A stretch of DNA of 46,946 bases from a bacterium (candidate division B38) B3_B38 (GTDB taxonomy: Bacteria > Acidobacteriota > B3-B38 > Guanabaribacteriales > B3-B38), in assembly GCA_005223145.1 (NCBI GenBank), contig NJBL01000009.1, positions 1 through 46,946 of the forward strand, given 5' to 3'. The notes beneath the pieces were generated by a model. It searched no databases. It saw only the letters and a list, made by a program, of their open reading frames with translations, and was not told where the DNA came from. Shown here one piece after another: positions 8,968-16,283 of this stretch; within the stretch, counting starts at the first letter, position 1, and each line of letters starts with the position of its first letter. The position numbers and the translations under genes were made by a program.

Positions 8968-11290
8968 CCGCCTTGCTTCCGCTTCTGACAGAAGAGGAGC
9001 GGGAGGGGCTGAAGGAACGAGAGGGGGTACTGCTTCTGACAGCTCCGCTTCTGACCGAGGAGCTCCCGCTGAAGCTGCGGAAGCTGCCACTACTCCTAAT
9101 AGTCGGGGAGGAGTAGCGGGGACGGTAAGAATTCTTGAGGCTTTGACTGTAAGATGGAGCTCGATACCTCGGCTGAGAGGGGGAGTAATACCTGGAGGGG
9201 GTGGAGCTATAAGGTGGGTACCGGCTGCCAGAAGATGGAGACGAGAGAGACCTCCAGGCAGATGAAATGCTTTTAGCCCTACTTGAGGTGACCGATTTAG
9301 AGGAGGAAGGCCAGGAACTCTTGAAGGAGGTGGTTCTACTTCTGGAAGTGGAAGAAGGACTCTTAGAATAGCTGGACGAGGGGCTTCTCGCGCTTCTTGA
9401 GATGACCGATTTAGAGGAAGAAGGCCAGGAACTCCTGAGAGAAGGGGTTCTACTTTTGAGAGAGGAACTAGTGGAAGGACTGTATGAGGAGCTTTTGGCG
9501 CTTCGTGAGGTGACCGATTTGGAGGAAGACCATTGGCTTTTGAGCGAGGGGGTTTTTCGAGGAACGGAGCTTTTGGAGTAGCGGTAAGAGGAAGAGGTGC
9601 TTTTCGGCTGCTGGGAGTAAGAGGTGGTGGCTCTCTTCTCTTTGCTGGCGGAACTGGTGGAGGAGGATGAAGAGAGCCCCTTCCAGGTCTGGGATGTGGA
9701 GCGGCTGCTGGCGGTCGGAGGAGGAGTCTTGGGTTTTGGCTTCGACTTCTTAGGAGGAGCTTTTGTCTTTAGCTGCCGGGTTGGGGTGACCTTTCCCTTG
9801 CTGGCAGCTGGAGTCTTCGTCTTTTGCTGAGAGGTTGAGGTGACTTTTCCCTTCTCGGTAACAGAGGTATCCTTACCGGAAGTGGAAGGTGTTTTTAGCT
9901 TTAGAACCTTCCCCTTCTGGGTGGTCGATCTGGTGGTAGCTCCCTTGACCTTTCCTTCCGCTTCAGGAGGTGCACGGTTTATATCCTTGGGGAGCGCTTT
10001 GCTCTCTACATTCGAAGGGAGGTTATAGCCAGACTTCGACATCGCTCGTCGCTGGAGTTCTCCGACGGAGCGCCCTGACTTGGGATTATAGAACTGAGCA
10101 TCGGCAGCATTCAGCTTATTTATCTGCTCCGCGCTGAATTTCACCTTGCGGATGTCGGGGTTGGCTATGGCATTTCTGGGGATGAAGGTCCAGTGTTTAG
10201 AGTCAAAGCGGTTGTATCTGCCGTAATTGTACTTGTACATGGAGGCGTAAATGCCACTTCTCCAATAGCCATAGGTATAAGGAGCCCATCCGATGTAGTG
10301 AGGACCGGCAGCCCAATAGACCCAGGCAGGAGACCAGTAAGTACCCGGTACCCACACCCAGCCCCACAGAGGGGTCAAATCCCACCAGCCATAGTGGAAG
10401 GGGATCCATCCCCACGAATAGGAGGATATCCATGTCCACCCGCAGGGATACCAGTTCCATCTGCCGTAAGTGTAAGGGATCCAGTAGTTGTCTACATAAT
10501 AAGGACGCCAGACATAGGATTGATATCGGGCGTAGTAGTGCCAGGCACCATAAGGCTCAAGCTCGGAGGCATAATAAGTAGCCTCTGGAGAGATGTATTG
10601 CTGGCTGACTGCTACTGACAGGGTCTCCTCTCTCTGGTAGTTCCATTCGTCAAAGTCATCGAAGCTGGCGGTATTGAAGGACTCTGGCTCTGAGGGGTAC
10701 TCATTGGGGGAGATATAGCATCTCTGTCCGCTTTTGATCAGCACCGACTCCCCTTCGCTCACTGTCTCGGCTACCCCGTTGTAGACCGACAGGCGGGTGT
10801 TGTTCTCCTCGTCCAGGTCTATGCGGAAGGTTCCATCGCTTATAAGATAAACAGAGCAGGCGGGGGTATCAACCTGGAAGTTCTCATCGGGTGTTTCAAG
10901 GTTTACGGTCTTCAGATAGATGCTTCCTGACCACATTCTCAGTATGGTGGAGCTCTTATAGGAAGCAGCGGTATCAAAGATGGATTGGAAATCGACCTTG
11001 GTGTTCGCGTTCATGCGGAGGATGGTGCCGTTTTCGAACTGGCATTCGACCCTTCCGGTTTCGTCGGTCCAAAGCCTATCACCAGCCATCAGGAGGATGT
11101 TAATTATAGGGGTCTCGGGGGCAACTTCAGTAGCTCGCTGAAGGGTTACTCCCTTCTCAATGAAGCTTATCCTCACATAGCTTTTCCCCTCGTCGTCCCC
11201 TTGCGGGTAGGATGTTCCTGCAAAGAATACCAGAACGACCAGGGCTAAAAGGAGCCTACCTGCTTGCTTGCCGATATTCTGTCTTTTCAT
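8954..11290 (-). CDS. FecR-domain protein with WY-rich (DUF6600-like) region and basic Ser-rich repeat tail
   Basis: Secreted or periplasmic protein of 778 residues. A signal peptide (MKRQNIGKQAGRLLLALVVLVFFAGTSYPQ, given here only as residues 1-29) precedes a FecR-like beta domain at about residues 40-200 (GDRLWTDETGRVECQFENG, TKVDFQSIF, SGSIYLKT). Residues about 240-350 are extremely rich in Trp and Tyr, with repeated WxPY/W.WYP/GWxPFHYGWW patterns, as in the DUF6600 group that often follows FecR. From about residue 430 the chain is low-complexity, dominated by Ser, Lys, Arg, Thr and Pro, and ends KAVKKR. No FecI-type sigma factor is nearby, so it is unlikely to be a classical anti-sigma regulator. 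Ribosome site GAGG sits before ATG 11290. The tail suggests surface, polyanion or peptidoglycan contact, but this is inference. Confidence 0.8.
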   Translation of the reverse strand: MKRQNIGKQAGRLLLALVVLVFFAGTSYPQGDDEGKSYVRISFIEKGVTLQRATEVAPETPIINILLMAGDRLWTDETGRVECQFENGTILRMNANTKVDFQSIFDTAASYKSSTILRMWSGSIYLKTVNLETPDENFQVDTPACSVYLISDGTFRIDLDEENNTRLSVYNGVAETVSEGESVLIKSGQRCYISPNEYPSEPESFNTASFDDFDEWNYQREETLSVAVSQQYISPEATYYASELEPYGAWHYYARYQSYVWRPYYVDNYWIPYTYGRWNWYPCGWTWISSYSWGWIPFHYGWWDLTPLWGWVWVPGTYWSPAWVYWAAGPHYIGWAPYTYGYWRSGIYASMYKYNYGRYNRFDSKHWTFIPRNAIANPDIRKVKFSAEQINKLNAADAQFYNPKSGRSVGELQRRAMSKSGYNLPSNVESKALPKDINRAPPEAEGKVKGATTRSTTQKGKVLKLKTPSTSGKDTSVTEKGKVTSTSQQKTKTPAASKGKVTPTRQLKTKAPPKKSKPKPKTPPPTASSRSTSQTWKGLSSSSSTSSASKEKRATTSYSQQPKSTSSSYRYSKSSVPRKTPSLKSQWSSSKSVTSRSAKSSSYSPSTSSSLKSRTPSLRSSWPSSSKSVISRSARSPSSSYSKSPSSTSRSRTTSFKSSWPSSSKSVTSSRAKSISSAWRSLSSPSSGSRYPPYSSTPSRYYSPSQPRYRAPSYSQSLKNSYRPRYSSPTIRSSGSFRSFSGSSSVRSGAVRSSTPSRSFSPSRSSSVRSGSKAVKKR
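9285..9545 (-). repeat. Tandem in-frame repeats in the serine-rich tail of the FecR protein
   Basis: Three imperfect units share the plus-strand core ACCGATTT(A/G)GAGGA, with copies at 9291, 9405 and 9513, spaced 114 and 108 bases (38 and 36 codons). In protein they read as SxKSxWPSSSKSVTSRSAKS-like blocks. All spacings are multiples of three, as expected from expansion within a coding region. The number of units could vary between strains. Confidence 0.7.
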
Positions 11291-11609
11291 GGCTTCCTCA
11301 CCTCGCTTTAAGAAGGAGGTTTAATACGGTTCATCTCTTTCTTCCAATCAACTTTAAAGCAAGTTTTATGCCGCTTACTCCATCTGGAATTCTATTTTAC
11401 GTATCAGTGGCCTGTCGAGAAAATCTTCAGAGGGCCTGCTTTATTGCTGTATTCGTGGAAAACAAAGGACTTACTATTTTCCTCTGGATAAGTCTTTATG
11501 ATGCTCACCACACCTTTGCATAGTTTAAAGTGAGGAATTCCCATTATTTTGAGCCCTCTGTCCACTAATGATGAACCCTGTTTCCTTAAAAGGACATCCC
11601 ACTTTTTTG

Positions 11610-11638
11610 ATTATAGCAGATGGAATGACAACTGGCAA
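11610..11638 (-). promoter_or_regulatory. Sigma-70-type promoter, probably for the FecR/WY-rich gene
   Basis: On the minus strand TTGCCA (11633-11638) is separated by exactly 17 bases from TATAAT (11610-11615). The predicted start is near 11603, about 313 bases upstream of the ATG at 11290. The -35 matches 5 of 6 and the -10 is perfect. Either the mRNA has a long 5' leader or a small RNA starts here. Confidence 0.6.
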
Positions 11639-11640
11639 GG

Positions 11641-11695
11641 TCTCCCCTGGGCACGAGGGAGAAGCTTATGGTGCGCGGAGAGGTAACATCTCTCC
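11641..11695. repeat. Two adjacent GC-rich inverted repeats upstream of def
   Basis: The first is TCTCCC (11641-11646), 10 bases, GGGAGA (11657-11662). The second is GGAGAG (11677-11682), 7 bases, CTCTCC (11690-11695). The arms are similar enough that the first and last, or the middle two, could pair differently. They sit between the two divergent promoters, so they are more likely protein-binding sites than part of either transcript. Confidence 0.45.
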
Positions 11696-11713
11696 AGGAA
11701 ACTCCTTCCCGGC

Positions 11714-11742
11714 TTGACTTTGAGGTGGGGATATGATAAATT
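11714..11742 (+). promoter_or_regulatory. Possible extended -10 promoter for the def operon
   Basis: TTGACT (11714-11719), 17 bases, then TAAATT (11737-11742) preceded by TGA, giving an extended -10 element. Start predicted near 11749, about 20 bases before the GTG of def. The -10 match is only moderate. Confidence 0.45.
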
Positions 11743-11771
11743 TTTAAAAGATTTCAAAGAGGGCATTAGCC

Positions 11772-12284
11772 GTGGCAATTATCCCCATCCTCAAATATGG
11801 CGAACCCCTGCTGTTGGAGAAATCAGTTCCAGTAGAGAAAATTGATGAGGAGGTTCGTCGTCTTATTAATGATATGGTGGAGACCATGTATGCGGCGGAG
11901 GGCATCGGGTTGGCAGCTCCTCAGGTGGGGGAGTTAAAACGGGTGATTGTGGTGGATATATCTTCGGGTGAACATCCAGAGGAGCTGGTGGTCCTTATTA
12001 ATCCCGAGCTTGAAGCGCAAGAGGGTTCTGTGGTTAACGAAGAAGGGTGCCTGAGCTTCCCCGATATTACCCTGGAGATTGAGCGTCCTCAATGGGTAAA
12101 AGTGAGGGCACTGAGCCCTGAAGGGGAAAAAGTGGAGTTAGAGGCTGAGGGCTTATTAGCCTGCGCTCTTTTCCATGAAATAGACCAACTTAATGGAGTA
12201 CTTATCATTAATCGGGCAAGCTCCTTGAAAAGAGACCTCACTGTGCGGAAGATAAGAAAAAAGATAAAGGCAGGGGAGTGGTAG
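11772..12284 (+). CDS. def: Peptide deformylase family protein with a Gln in place of a metal-ligand His
   Basis: Peptide deformylase removes the N-formyl group from nascent proteins. Motif 1 (GIGLAAPQ, residues 44-51) and motif 2 (EGCLS, residues 91-95, with metal ligand Cys93) are intact. Motif 3 reads FHEIDQ (residues 134-139) rather than QHExDH. His135 and Glu136 are kept, but the second His ligand is Gln139 (codon CAA at 12186-12188), and the Gln before the first His is Phe. Activity is therefore uncertain: it may be inactive, use altered metal coordination, or reflect a base error. GTG start with AGAGGG nine bases upstream. Length 170 is normal. fmt follows after 83 bases, the classical partnership for formylated initiation. 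Confidence 0.88.
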   Translation: MAIIPILKYGEPLLLEKSVPVEKIDEEVRRLINDMVETMYAAEGIGLAAPQVGELKRVIVVDISSGEHPEELVVLINPELEAQEGSVVNEEGCLSFPDITLEIERPQWVKVRALSPEGEKVELEAEGLLACALFHEIDQLNGVLIINRASSLKRDLTVRKIRKKIKAGEW

Positions 12285-12367
12285 AGGGATAGGTTCCAGT
12301 GGAAAGGATTTCCTAAGGGTCATTCTTCTTATAAAGGGGTGATTCTGCAAAGGTTAGAAAGGAGCTT

Positions 12368-13315
12368 ATGAAAATTGTCTTTATGGGCACCCCCAATTTT
12401 GCGCTACCTTCTTTAAGACGAGTGCTTAAGGATGGACATCAGATTCAGCTTCTGGTCACTCGTCCGGATAGACCGAAAGGGAGGGGGCGAAAGATTGCTC
12501 CTCCCCCCACCAAAGAGCTGGCCATAAGCCAGGGGATTCCGGTAGAGCAACCGACCGACCTTCGCCGCCATGATTTTTATAACCGTTTGAAATCTTTACG
12601 ACCTGAGGTTATAGTGGTGGTCGCCTACGGGAAGATTCTTCCTCAGGAGCTCCTCGATATGCCCCCCTATGGAGGAGTAAACCTTCACGCATCGTTGCTT
12701 CCCAAATATCGAGGCGCGTGTCCTATCAACTGGGCGCTCATTAATGGGGAACAAGAGACGGGGGTGACCACCATCAAGATGAACGCTGAAATGGACGCCG
12801 GCGATATCCTCCTTGCCCGAAGAGTCGCCATTGGAGCTATAGAGACCGCCGAGGAGCTCGAAGAAAGGCTCTCCCTGGTGGGAGCCGAGCTCCTCTCTGA
12901 GACCTTAGCCCGCTTGCAGGATGGTCGGCTGGCGCCTCGCCCTCAGGAGCATTCTCAGGCTACTTTTGCCCCTCGCTTGAAGAAGGAGGACGGAAGGATT
13001 GACTGGGGAAAGGGGGCATCCCAGATTTTCAATGCTATCAGGGGGCTCGTTCCGTGGCCCGGAGCGTATAGCACCTTCAGAGGGAAGACAGTGATATTCA
13101 GGCGGGGGGAGCTTTTTGATGTCCCGGCGGGAGAGGAGTTCCCTGTCCGTGAGCCGGGGGAGATAGTATCCCTTGACAAGAGAGGGATTGTTGTCCAATG
13201 CGGGGATGGAGCCTATCTGCTGATTGTAGAGCTGCAACCCGAGAGCAGGCGGCGGATGCGGGCGGTCGATTTCATAAATGGTTATCGAGTCAAACCGGGG
13301 GAGAGGTTCGGATAA
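12368..13315 (+). CDS. fmt: Methionyl-tRNA formyltransferase
   Basis: Formylates initiator Met-tRNA using 10-formyl-tetrahydrofolate. The N-terminal MGTPNFALPSL, the catalytic region NLHASLLPKYRGACPINWAL and the following GVTTIKMNAEMDAGDIL are complete, with Asn, His and Asp of the formyltransferase active site present. The C-terminal OB-like domain (about residues 205-315) includes FNAIRGLVPWPGAYS. AGGAGC lies before ATG 12368. Because formylation appears intact, the cell needs a working deformylase, which makes the altered def upstream notable. Confidence 0.97.
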   Translation: MKIVFMGTPNFALPSLRRVLKDGHQIQLLVTRPDRPKGRGRKIAPPPTKELAISQGIPVEQPTDLRRHDFYNRLKSLRPEVIVVVAYGKILPQELLDMPPYGGVNLHASLLPKYRGACPINWALINGEQETGVTTIKMNAEMDAGDILLARRVAIGAIETAEELEERLSLVGAELLSETLARLQDGRLAPRPQEHSQATFAPRLKKEDGRIDWGKGASQIFNAIRGLVPWPGAYSTFRGKTVIFRRGELFDVPAGEEFPVREPGEIVSLDKRGIVVQCGDGAYLLIVELQPESRRRMRAVDFINGYRVKPGERFG

Positions 13316-13323
13316 TCCCTTTC

Positions 13324-13346
13324 AGGTGCCGATAGCACCTTATTTT
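13324..13346 (+). terminator. Weak hairpin after fmt, possible attenuating terminator
   Basis: AGGTGC, five-base loop, GCACCT (13324-13340), followed by TATTTT. The stem is perfect but only six pairs, and the T-run is interrupted. It could reduce read-through into rsmB rather than stop it. Confidence 0.3.
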
Positions 13347-13402
13347 AAGAGGGTAAGGTCTTCATATCAAGGAGCTTTTTTCATCCTATTGAGGCTAAAA
13401 TA

Positions 13403-14770
13403 TTGACTGCCGGGAAAAGCGTTTCCATGGTTACCATTGCCCGCCGCTTAGCTTATCAAGCTCTGTGGCGAGTTGCTGACCAGTCTGCCTTCACTTCCTA
13501 TTTGCTCCCTTCCTACCTGGAGAAGGAGTCTCTTTCCGATCGGGACCGGAGGCTGGTAACCGAGCTGGTCTATGGTTGCCTGCGCTGGCAGGGGAGGCTT
13601 GACTGGGTTATCTCCCGCTTCTCCCATTCTCCGCTGTCCACTTTGGAGGTGCCGGTGCTGATCACTCTCCGGCTTGGTTGTTATCAGCTTCTCTCCCTGG
13701 AGCGCATCCCTCCTTCGGCTGCTGTTAAGGAGTCGGTAGAGCTGGCTAAGATGTATGGGTCGCCGGGAAGTGACACCCTGGTCAATGCCGTATTACGGCA
13801 GATTTGCCGCCAGGGAGAGAGCATCCCCTTACCTCAAGCAGAGAAAGACCAACTCGGTTATCTCACGGTTACCCAGTCCCATCCTCTATGGCTGGTGGAG
13901 CGGTGGCTGGAGAGATTTGGCTTCCAGGAGACGGCGGAATTGGTGGAGGCGAACAACCAGAAACCACCTTTGTTCATCAGAGTTAATCGCCTGAAGACCA
14001 CCCCGGAAGAGCTGAAGAGGGAATTAGCAAAAGAGGGAATCGAGGTGGAAAGTTCCCACTATCTGCCCGATTCATTGAAGGTGGTCAAAGGGAGGATAGC
14101 CAGCTCAAGACCACTGAAGGAAGGGCTATGTTACTTGCAGGACGAAGCCTCCCAGGTGGTCTCCTTTCTGGTCTCCCCTCGCCCTGAGGATTGGGTGCTC
14201 GATGTCTGTGCCGCACCAGGGAGTAAGGCGTGTCATTTAGCTTCCTTGATGAATAATAAGGGTTATATAGTTGCCAACGACATCCATCTCCATCGTCTGA
14301 AAGTACTCAGGGAGAACTGCCGCCTGCTGGGGGCTGGTAATATCCGAATAGTAGCTACCGATTTCACCCGCCATCCCGGGCTGCGGTATGAGTTCGACCG
14401 AGTGCTGGTCGATGCTCCGTGTACCTCGCTGGGGCGCATCCGGCGGAGTCCCGAGCTGAAGTGGAGGCGGAAGCCTGAGGATGTGGCTTTTTTATCTGCC
14501 AAGCAAAAAACTCTTCTCTTCTATTCCTCCCAGATGGTCAAAAAAGGCGGGATTCTTATATATGCGGTCTGCTCCTGGGAGCGGGAGGAGACCGAGGAGG
14601 TGGTGGAAAATTTTTTAGAGGAGAGGAGTGGGTTCAGAGTGGTCGAACCCCGGGATTACCTCCCTGGCACTCTTTACCCCTTGATAGCTGAAGACGGCTT
14701 TCTCCGTACCTTCCCCCATCGACATGATATGGATGGCTTTTTTTCTGCTGTCTTCACAAGGGAGAGATAG
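13403..14770 (+). CDS. rsmB: 16S rRNA (cytosine(967)-C(5))-methyltransferase RsmB
   Basis: SAM-dependent methylase of 16S rRNA C967. An N-terminal NusB-like helical domain (about residues 10-140) is joined to the RsmB/Sun methyltransferase core. DVCAAPGSKACHLASLM is the SAM loop, DAPCTSLGRIRRSPELKW contains the conserved PC cysteine, and IYAVCSWEREETEE contains the catalytic-loop cysteine, here AVCS rather than the usual STCS. The TTG at 13403 has GAGG eight bases upstream; an ATG at 13427 would remove eight residues and has a weaker site. Third gene of the def cluster. Confidence 0.93.
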   Translation: MTAGKSVSMVTIARRLAYQALWRVADQSAFTSYLLPSYLEKESLSDRDRRLVTELVYGCLRWQGRLDWVISRFSHSPLSTLEVPVLITLRLGCYQLLSLERIPPSAAVKESVELAKMYGSPGSDTLVNAVLRQICRQGESIPLPQAEKDQLGYLTVTQSHPLWLVERWLERFGFQETAELVEANNQKPPLFIRVNRLKTTPEELKRELAKEGIEVESSHYLPDSLKVVKGRIASSRPLKEGLCYLQDEASQVVSFLVSPRPEDWVLDVCAAPGSKACHLASLMNNKGYIVANDIHLHRLKVLRENCRLLGAGNIRIVATDFTRHPGLRYEFDRVLVDAPCTSLGRIRRSPELKWRRKPEDVAFLSAKQKTLLFYSSQMVKKGGILIYAVCSWEREETEEVVENFLEERSGFRVVEPRDYLPGTLYPLIAEDGFLRTFPHRHDMDGFFSAVFTRER

Positions 14771-14847
14771 CTCGGTGAGTGTAAGGGAATTTACTTGAAT
14801 CAATCGGTTTGATATGCTATATTAAATTTTTCATAAAGGGCTCTTTT

Positions 14848-15600
14848 ATGAAAGGTTGGCTTGAGGGTTTGCTGAGGGGAGTGCTCCTTTTTATAAAGTG
14901 GGCGGGGTTGGGACTGGCTGTCCTGCTGGTTTTCTCGGGGAGTGTCTGGGTGACTATGAAGGTGGTTATGGGGAGGCAGGAGGTTGAGGTGCCCGACCTT
15001 ATCAGGATGGAGCCTTCCCAGGCAACGAGGACTTTGGAGAAGCTGGACCTCAAGCTTAAGGTGGAGACTTATAGTCAATTTAGCGATACCATTGACAAGG
15101 GAACCGTTGCCTCCCAATATCCCACCGTTGGCAGCCGCTTGAAGAGGGAAAATACAGTGCGCGTTGTGCTCAGCAGAGGTTCGCAGAGACTGGTGGTTCC
15201 TTCTCTGCTGGGGGGTTCGGTGCGGAGAGCTCAGCTTGAGATAGGAAGCATGGGTCTTAGGTTGGGGAAGGTCTATTCAGTCAATTCAGAGGAGCCGATG
15301 AACTCCATCATAGCTCAAGACCCCCTTCCATCAATGGAGGAGATGCCGGGGGCGGCGGTCAATGTGCTGGTAAGCCTGGGACCCCGAGCCACAGAGTATA
15401 TTATGCCCGACCTGGTGGGAAAGACTCTCGACCAGGTGAGGGAGTCCCTGGAGACCAAGGGGTTTCGCATCGGGAATGTCCGTCGTAAATATTACCCTTG
15501 GGCGGAAGAGGGGGTGATCATCCAGCAAACACCCCAGGCTGGCTTCAAGGTAAAGGGTGACGCTATTATCAATCTATGGATTAGCGAAGGGATGGAATGA
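14848..15600 (+). CDS. Membrane-anchored triple-PASTA protein lacking a kinase domain
   Basis: A short cytoplasmic N-terminus (about 15 residues), one membrane helix (about residues 17-40) and three PASTA domains (about 46-111, 115-180, 184-248; the first and third open with VPDL and MPDL, the second with VPSL). PASTA domains bind muropeptides or lipid II in PrkC/PknB-type kinases. No kinase residues exist here or in the next frame. I chose ATG 14848 because AAAGGG lies seven bases upstream; a TTG at 14809 lacks a site. Its place between rsmB and rpe is where Firmicutes encode prpC-prkC-rsgA. It may be a cell-wall sensor or scaffold with a separate partner; that role is inference. Confidence 0.9.
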   Translation: MKGWLEGLLRGVLLFIKWAGLGLAVLLVFSGSVWVTMKVVMGRQEVEVPDLIRMEPSQATRTLEKLDLKLKVETYSQFSDTIDKGTVASQYPTVGSRLKRENTVRVVLSRGSQRLVVPSLLGGSVRRAQLEIGSMGLRLGKVYSVNSEEPMNSIIAQDPLPSMEEMPGAAVNVLVSLGPRATEYIMPDLVGKTLDQVRESLETKGFRIGNVRRKYYPWAEEGVIIQQTPQAGFKVKGDAIINLWISEGME

Positions 15601-15601
15601 T

Positions 15602-16255
15602 ATGGTTAGGATTGCCCCGTCGGTTCTCTCGGCTGATTTTAGCAACCTGAGGGATGACATAGCTAAGGTGGAGAAAGGGGGAGCTCATCTGCTCCATGTC
15701 GATGTAATGGATGGTCATTTTGTTCCCAATATAACCTTTGGACCCCTCATTGTTGGTGCCCTGAATCGCATTACGGAACTGCCCCTCGATGTCCACCTGA
15801 TGGTTGAAAACCCCCATCAATACTTCAAGCAATTCATCCAAGAGGGAGCCGATTGGATCTCTATCCATTGCGAAGGGAACCATCATTTGAACCGTGATAT
15901 CATCACCCTCAAAGAAGAAGGGGTTAAGGTAGGGGTTGTTCTCAACCCCGCCACCCCTCTGTCATCCCTTGATTATATTCTTGATTATGTTGATTTCGCC
16001 CTTTTGATGTCGGTGAATCCGGGGTTCGGGGGTCAAAAGTTCATAGACAATCTCAAGCAGAAGATAAGATGCTTGCGGGAAACTATCGATAAGAGGGCTC
16101 TTCGGGTGGAAATTGAGGTGGATGGAGGGATTGAGCTGGATAATATCCAGGAGATTGTCTCCTGTGGGGTAGATATTGTGGTAGCTGGCTCATCGATATT
16201 CCACCACCAGGACCCTGAATGGGTGGTGAGGGAGATGATTAAGCGGTGCAGTTAG
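15602..16255 (+). CDS. rpe: Ribulose-phosphate 3-epimerase
   Basis: Interconverts ribulose-5-P and xylulose-5-P in the pentose phosphate and Calvin pathways. TIM-barrel motifs are complete: IAPSVLSADF, HVDVMDGHFVPNITFGP (metal-binding His and Asp), SVNPGFGGQKF and EVDGGI. Start ATG 15602 follows the PASTA stop (15598-15600) by one base, with GGGATGGA upstream, so translation is coupled. The 217-residue product is the usual size; the longer in-frame start at 15557 would add residues encoded inside the PASTA gene. Confidence 0.96.
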   Translation: MVRIAPSVLSADFSNLRDDIAKVEKGGAHLLHVDVMDGHFVPNITFGPLIVGALNRITELPLDVHLMVENPHQYFKQFIQEGADWISIHCEGNHHLNRDIITLKEEGVKVGVVLNPATPLSSLDYILDYVDFALLMSVNPGFGGQKFIDNLKQKIRCLRETIDKRALRVEIEVDGGIELDNIQEIVSCGVDIVVAGSSIFHHQDPEWVVREMIKRCS

Positions 16256-16283
16256 ATTTGACCTTTCTGGAGGGAAGGAAAGC

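Larger units (their letters stand above)
11291..11771. other. 481-base divergent intergenic region
   Basis: No credible gene lies here. Short open frames lack ribosome sites and family features. It holds a good minus-strand promoter (11610-11638), a weaker plus-strand promoter for def (11714-11742) and two GC-rich inverted repeats between them (11641-11662 and 11677-11695). If the minus promoter is the one used, 11291-11603 is a transcribed leader of about 310 bases. I do not recognise any known riboswitch or RNA gene in either strand. Confidence 0.6.

Noticed and set aside
9624-10618. Plus-strand open frames opposite the FecR/WY-rich gene
   Set aside because: They are mirror frames of Ser/Lys-rich and Trp/Tyr-rich coding sequence; no ribosome sites or recognisable domains.
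8954-11290. FecR protein as a classical anti-sigma factor
   Set aside because: No FecI-like sigma factor or TonB receptor is adjacent, and the protein has an N-terminal export signal but no cytoplasmic anti-sigma segment.
11291-11771. Riboswitch or structured RNA gene in the intergenic region
   Set aside because: The paired repeats lie upstream of the predicted def start and outside the predicted FecR leader, and I recognise no known motif in either strand.
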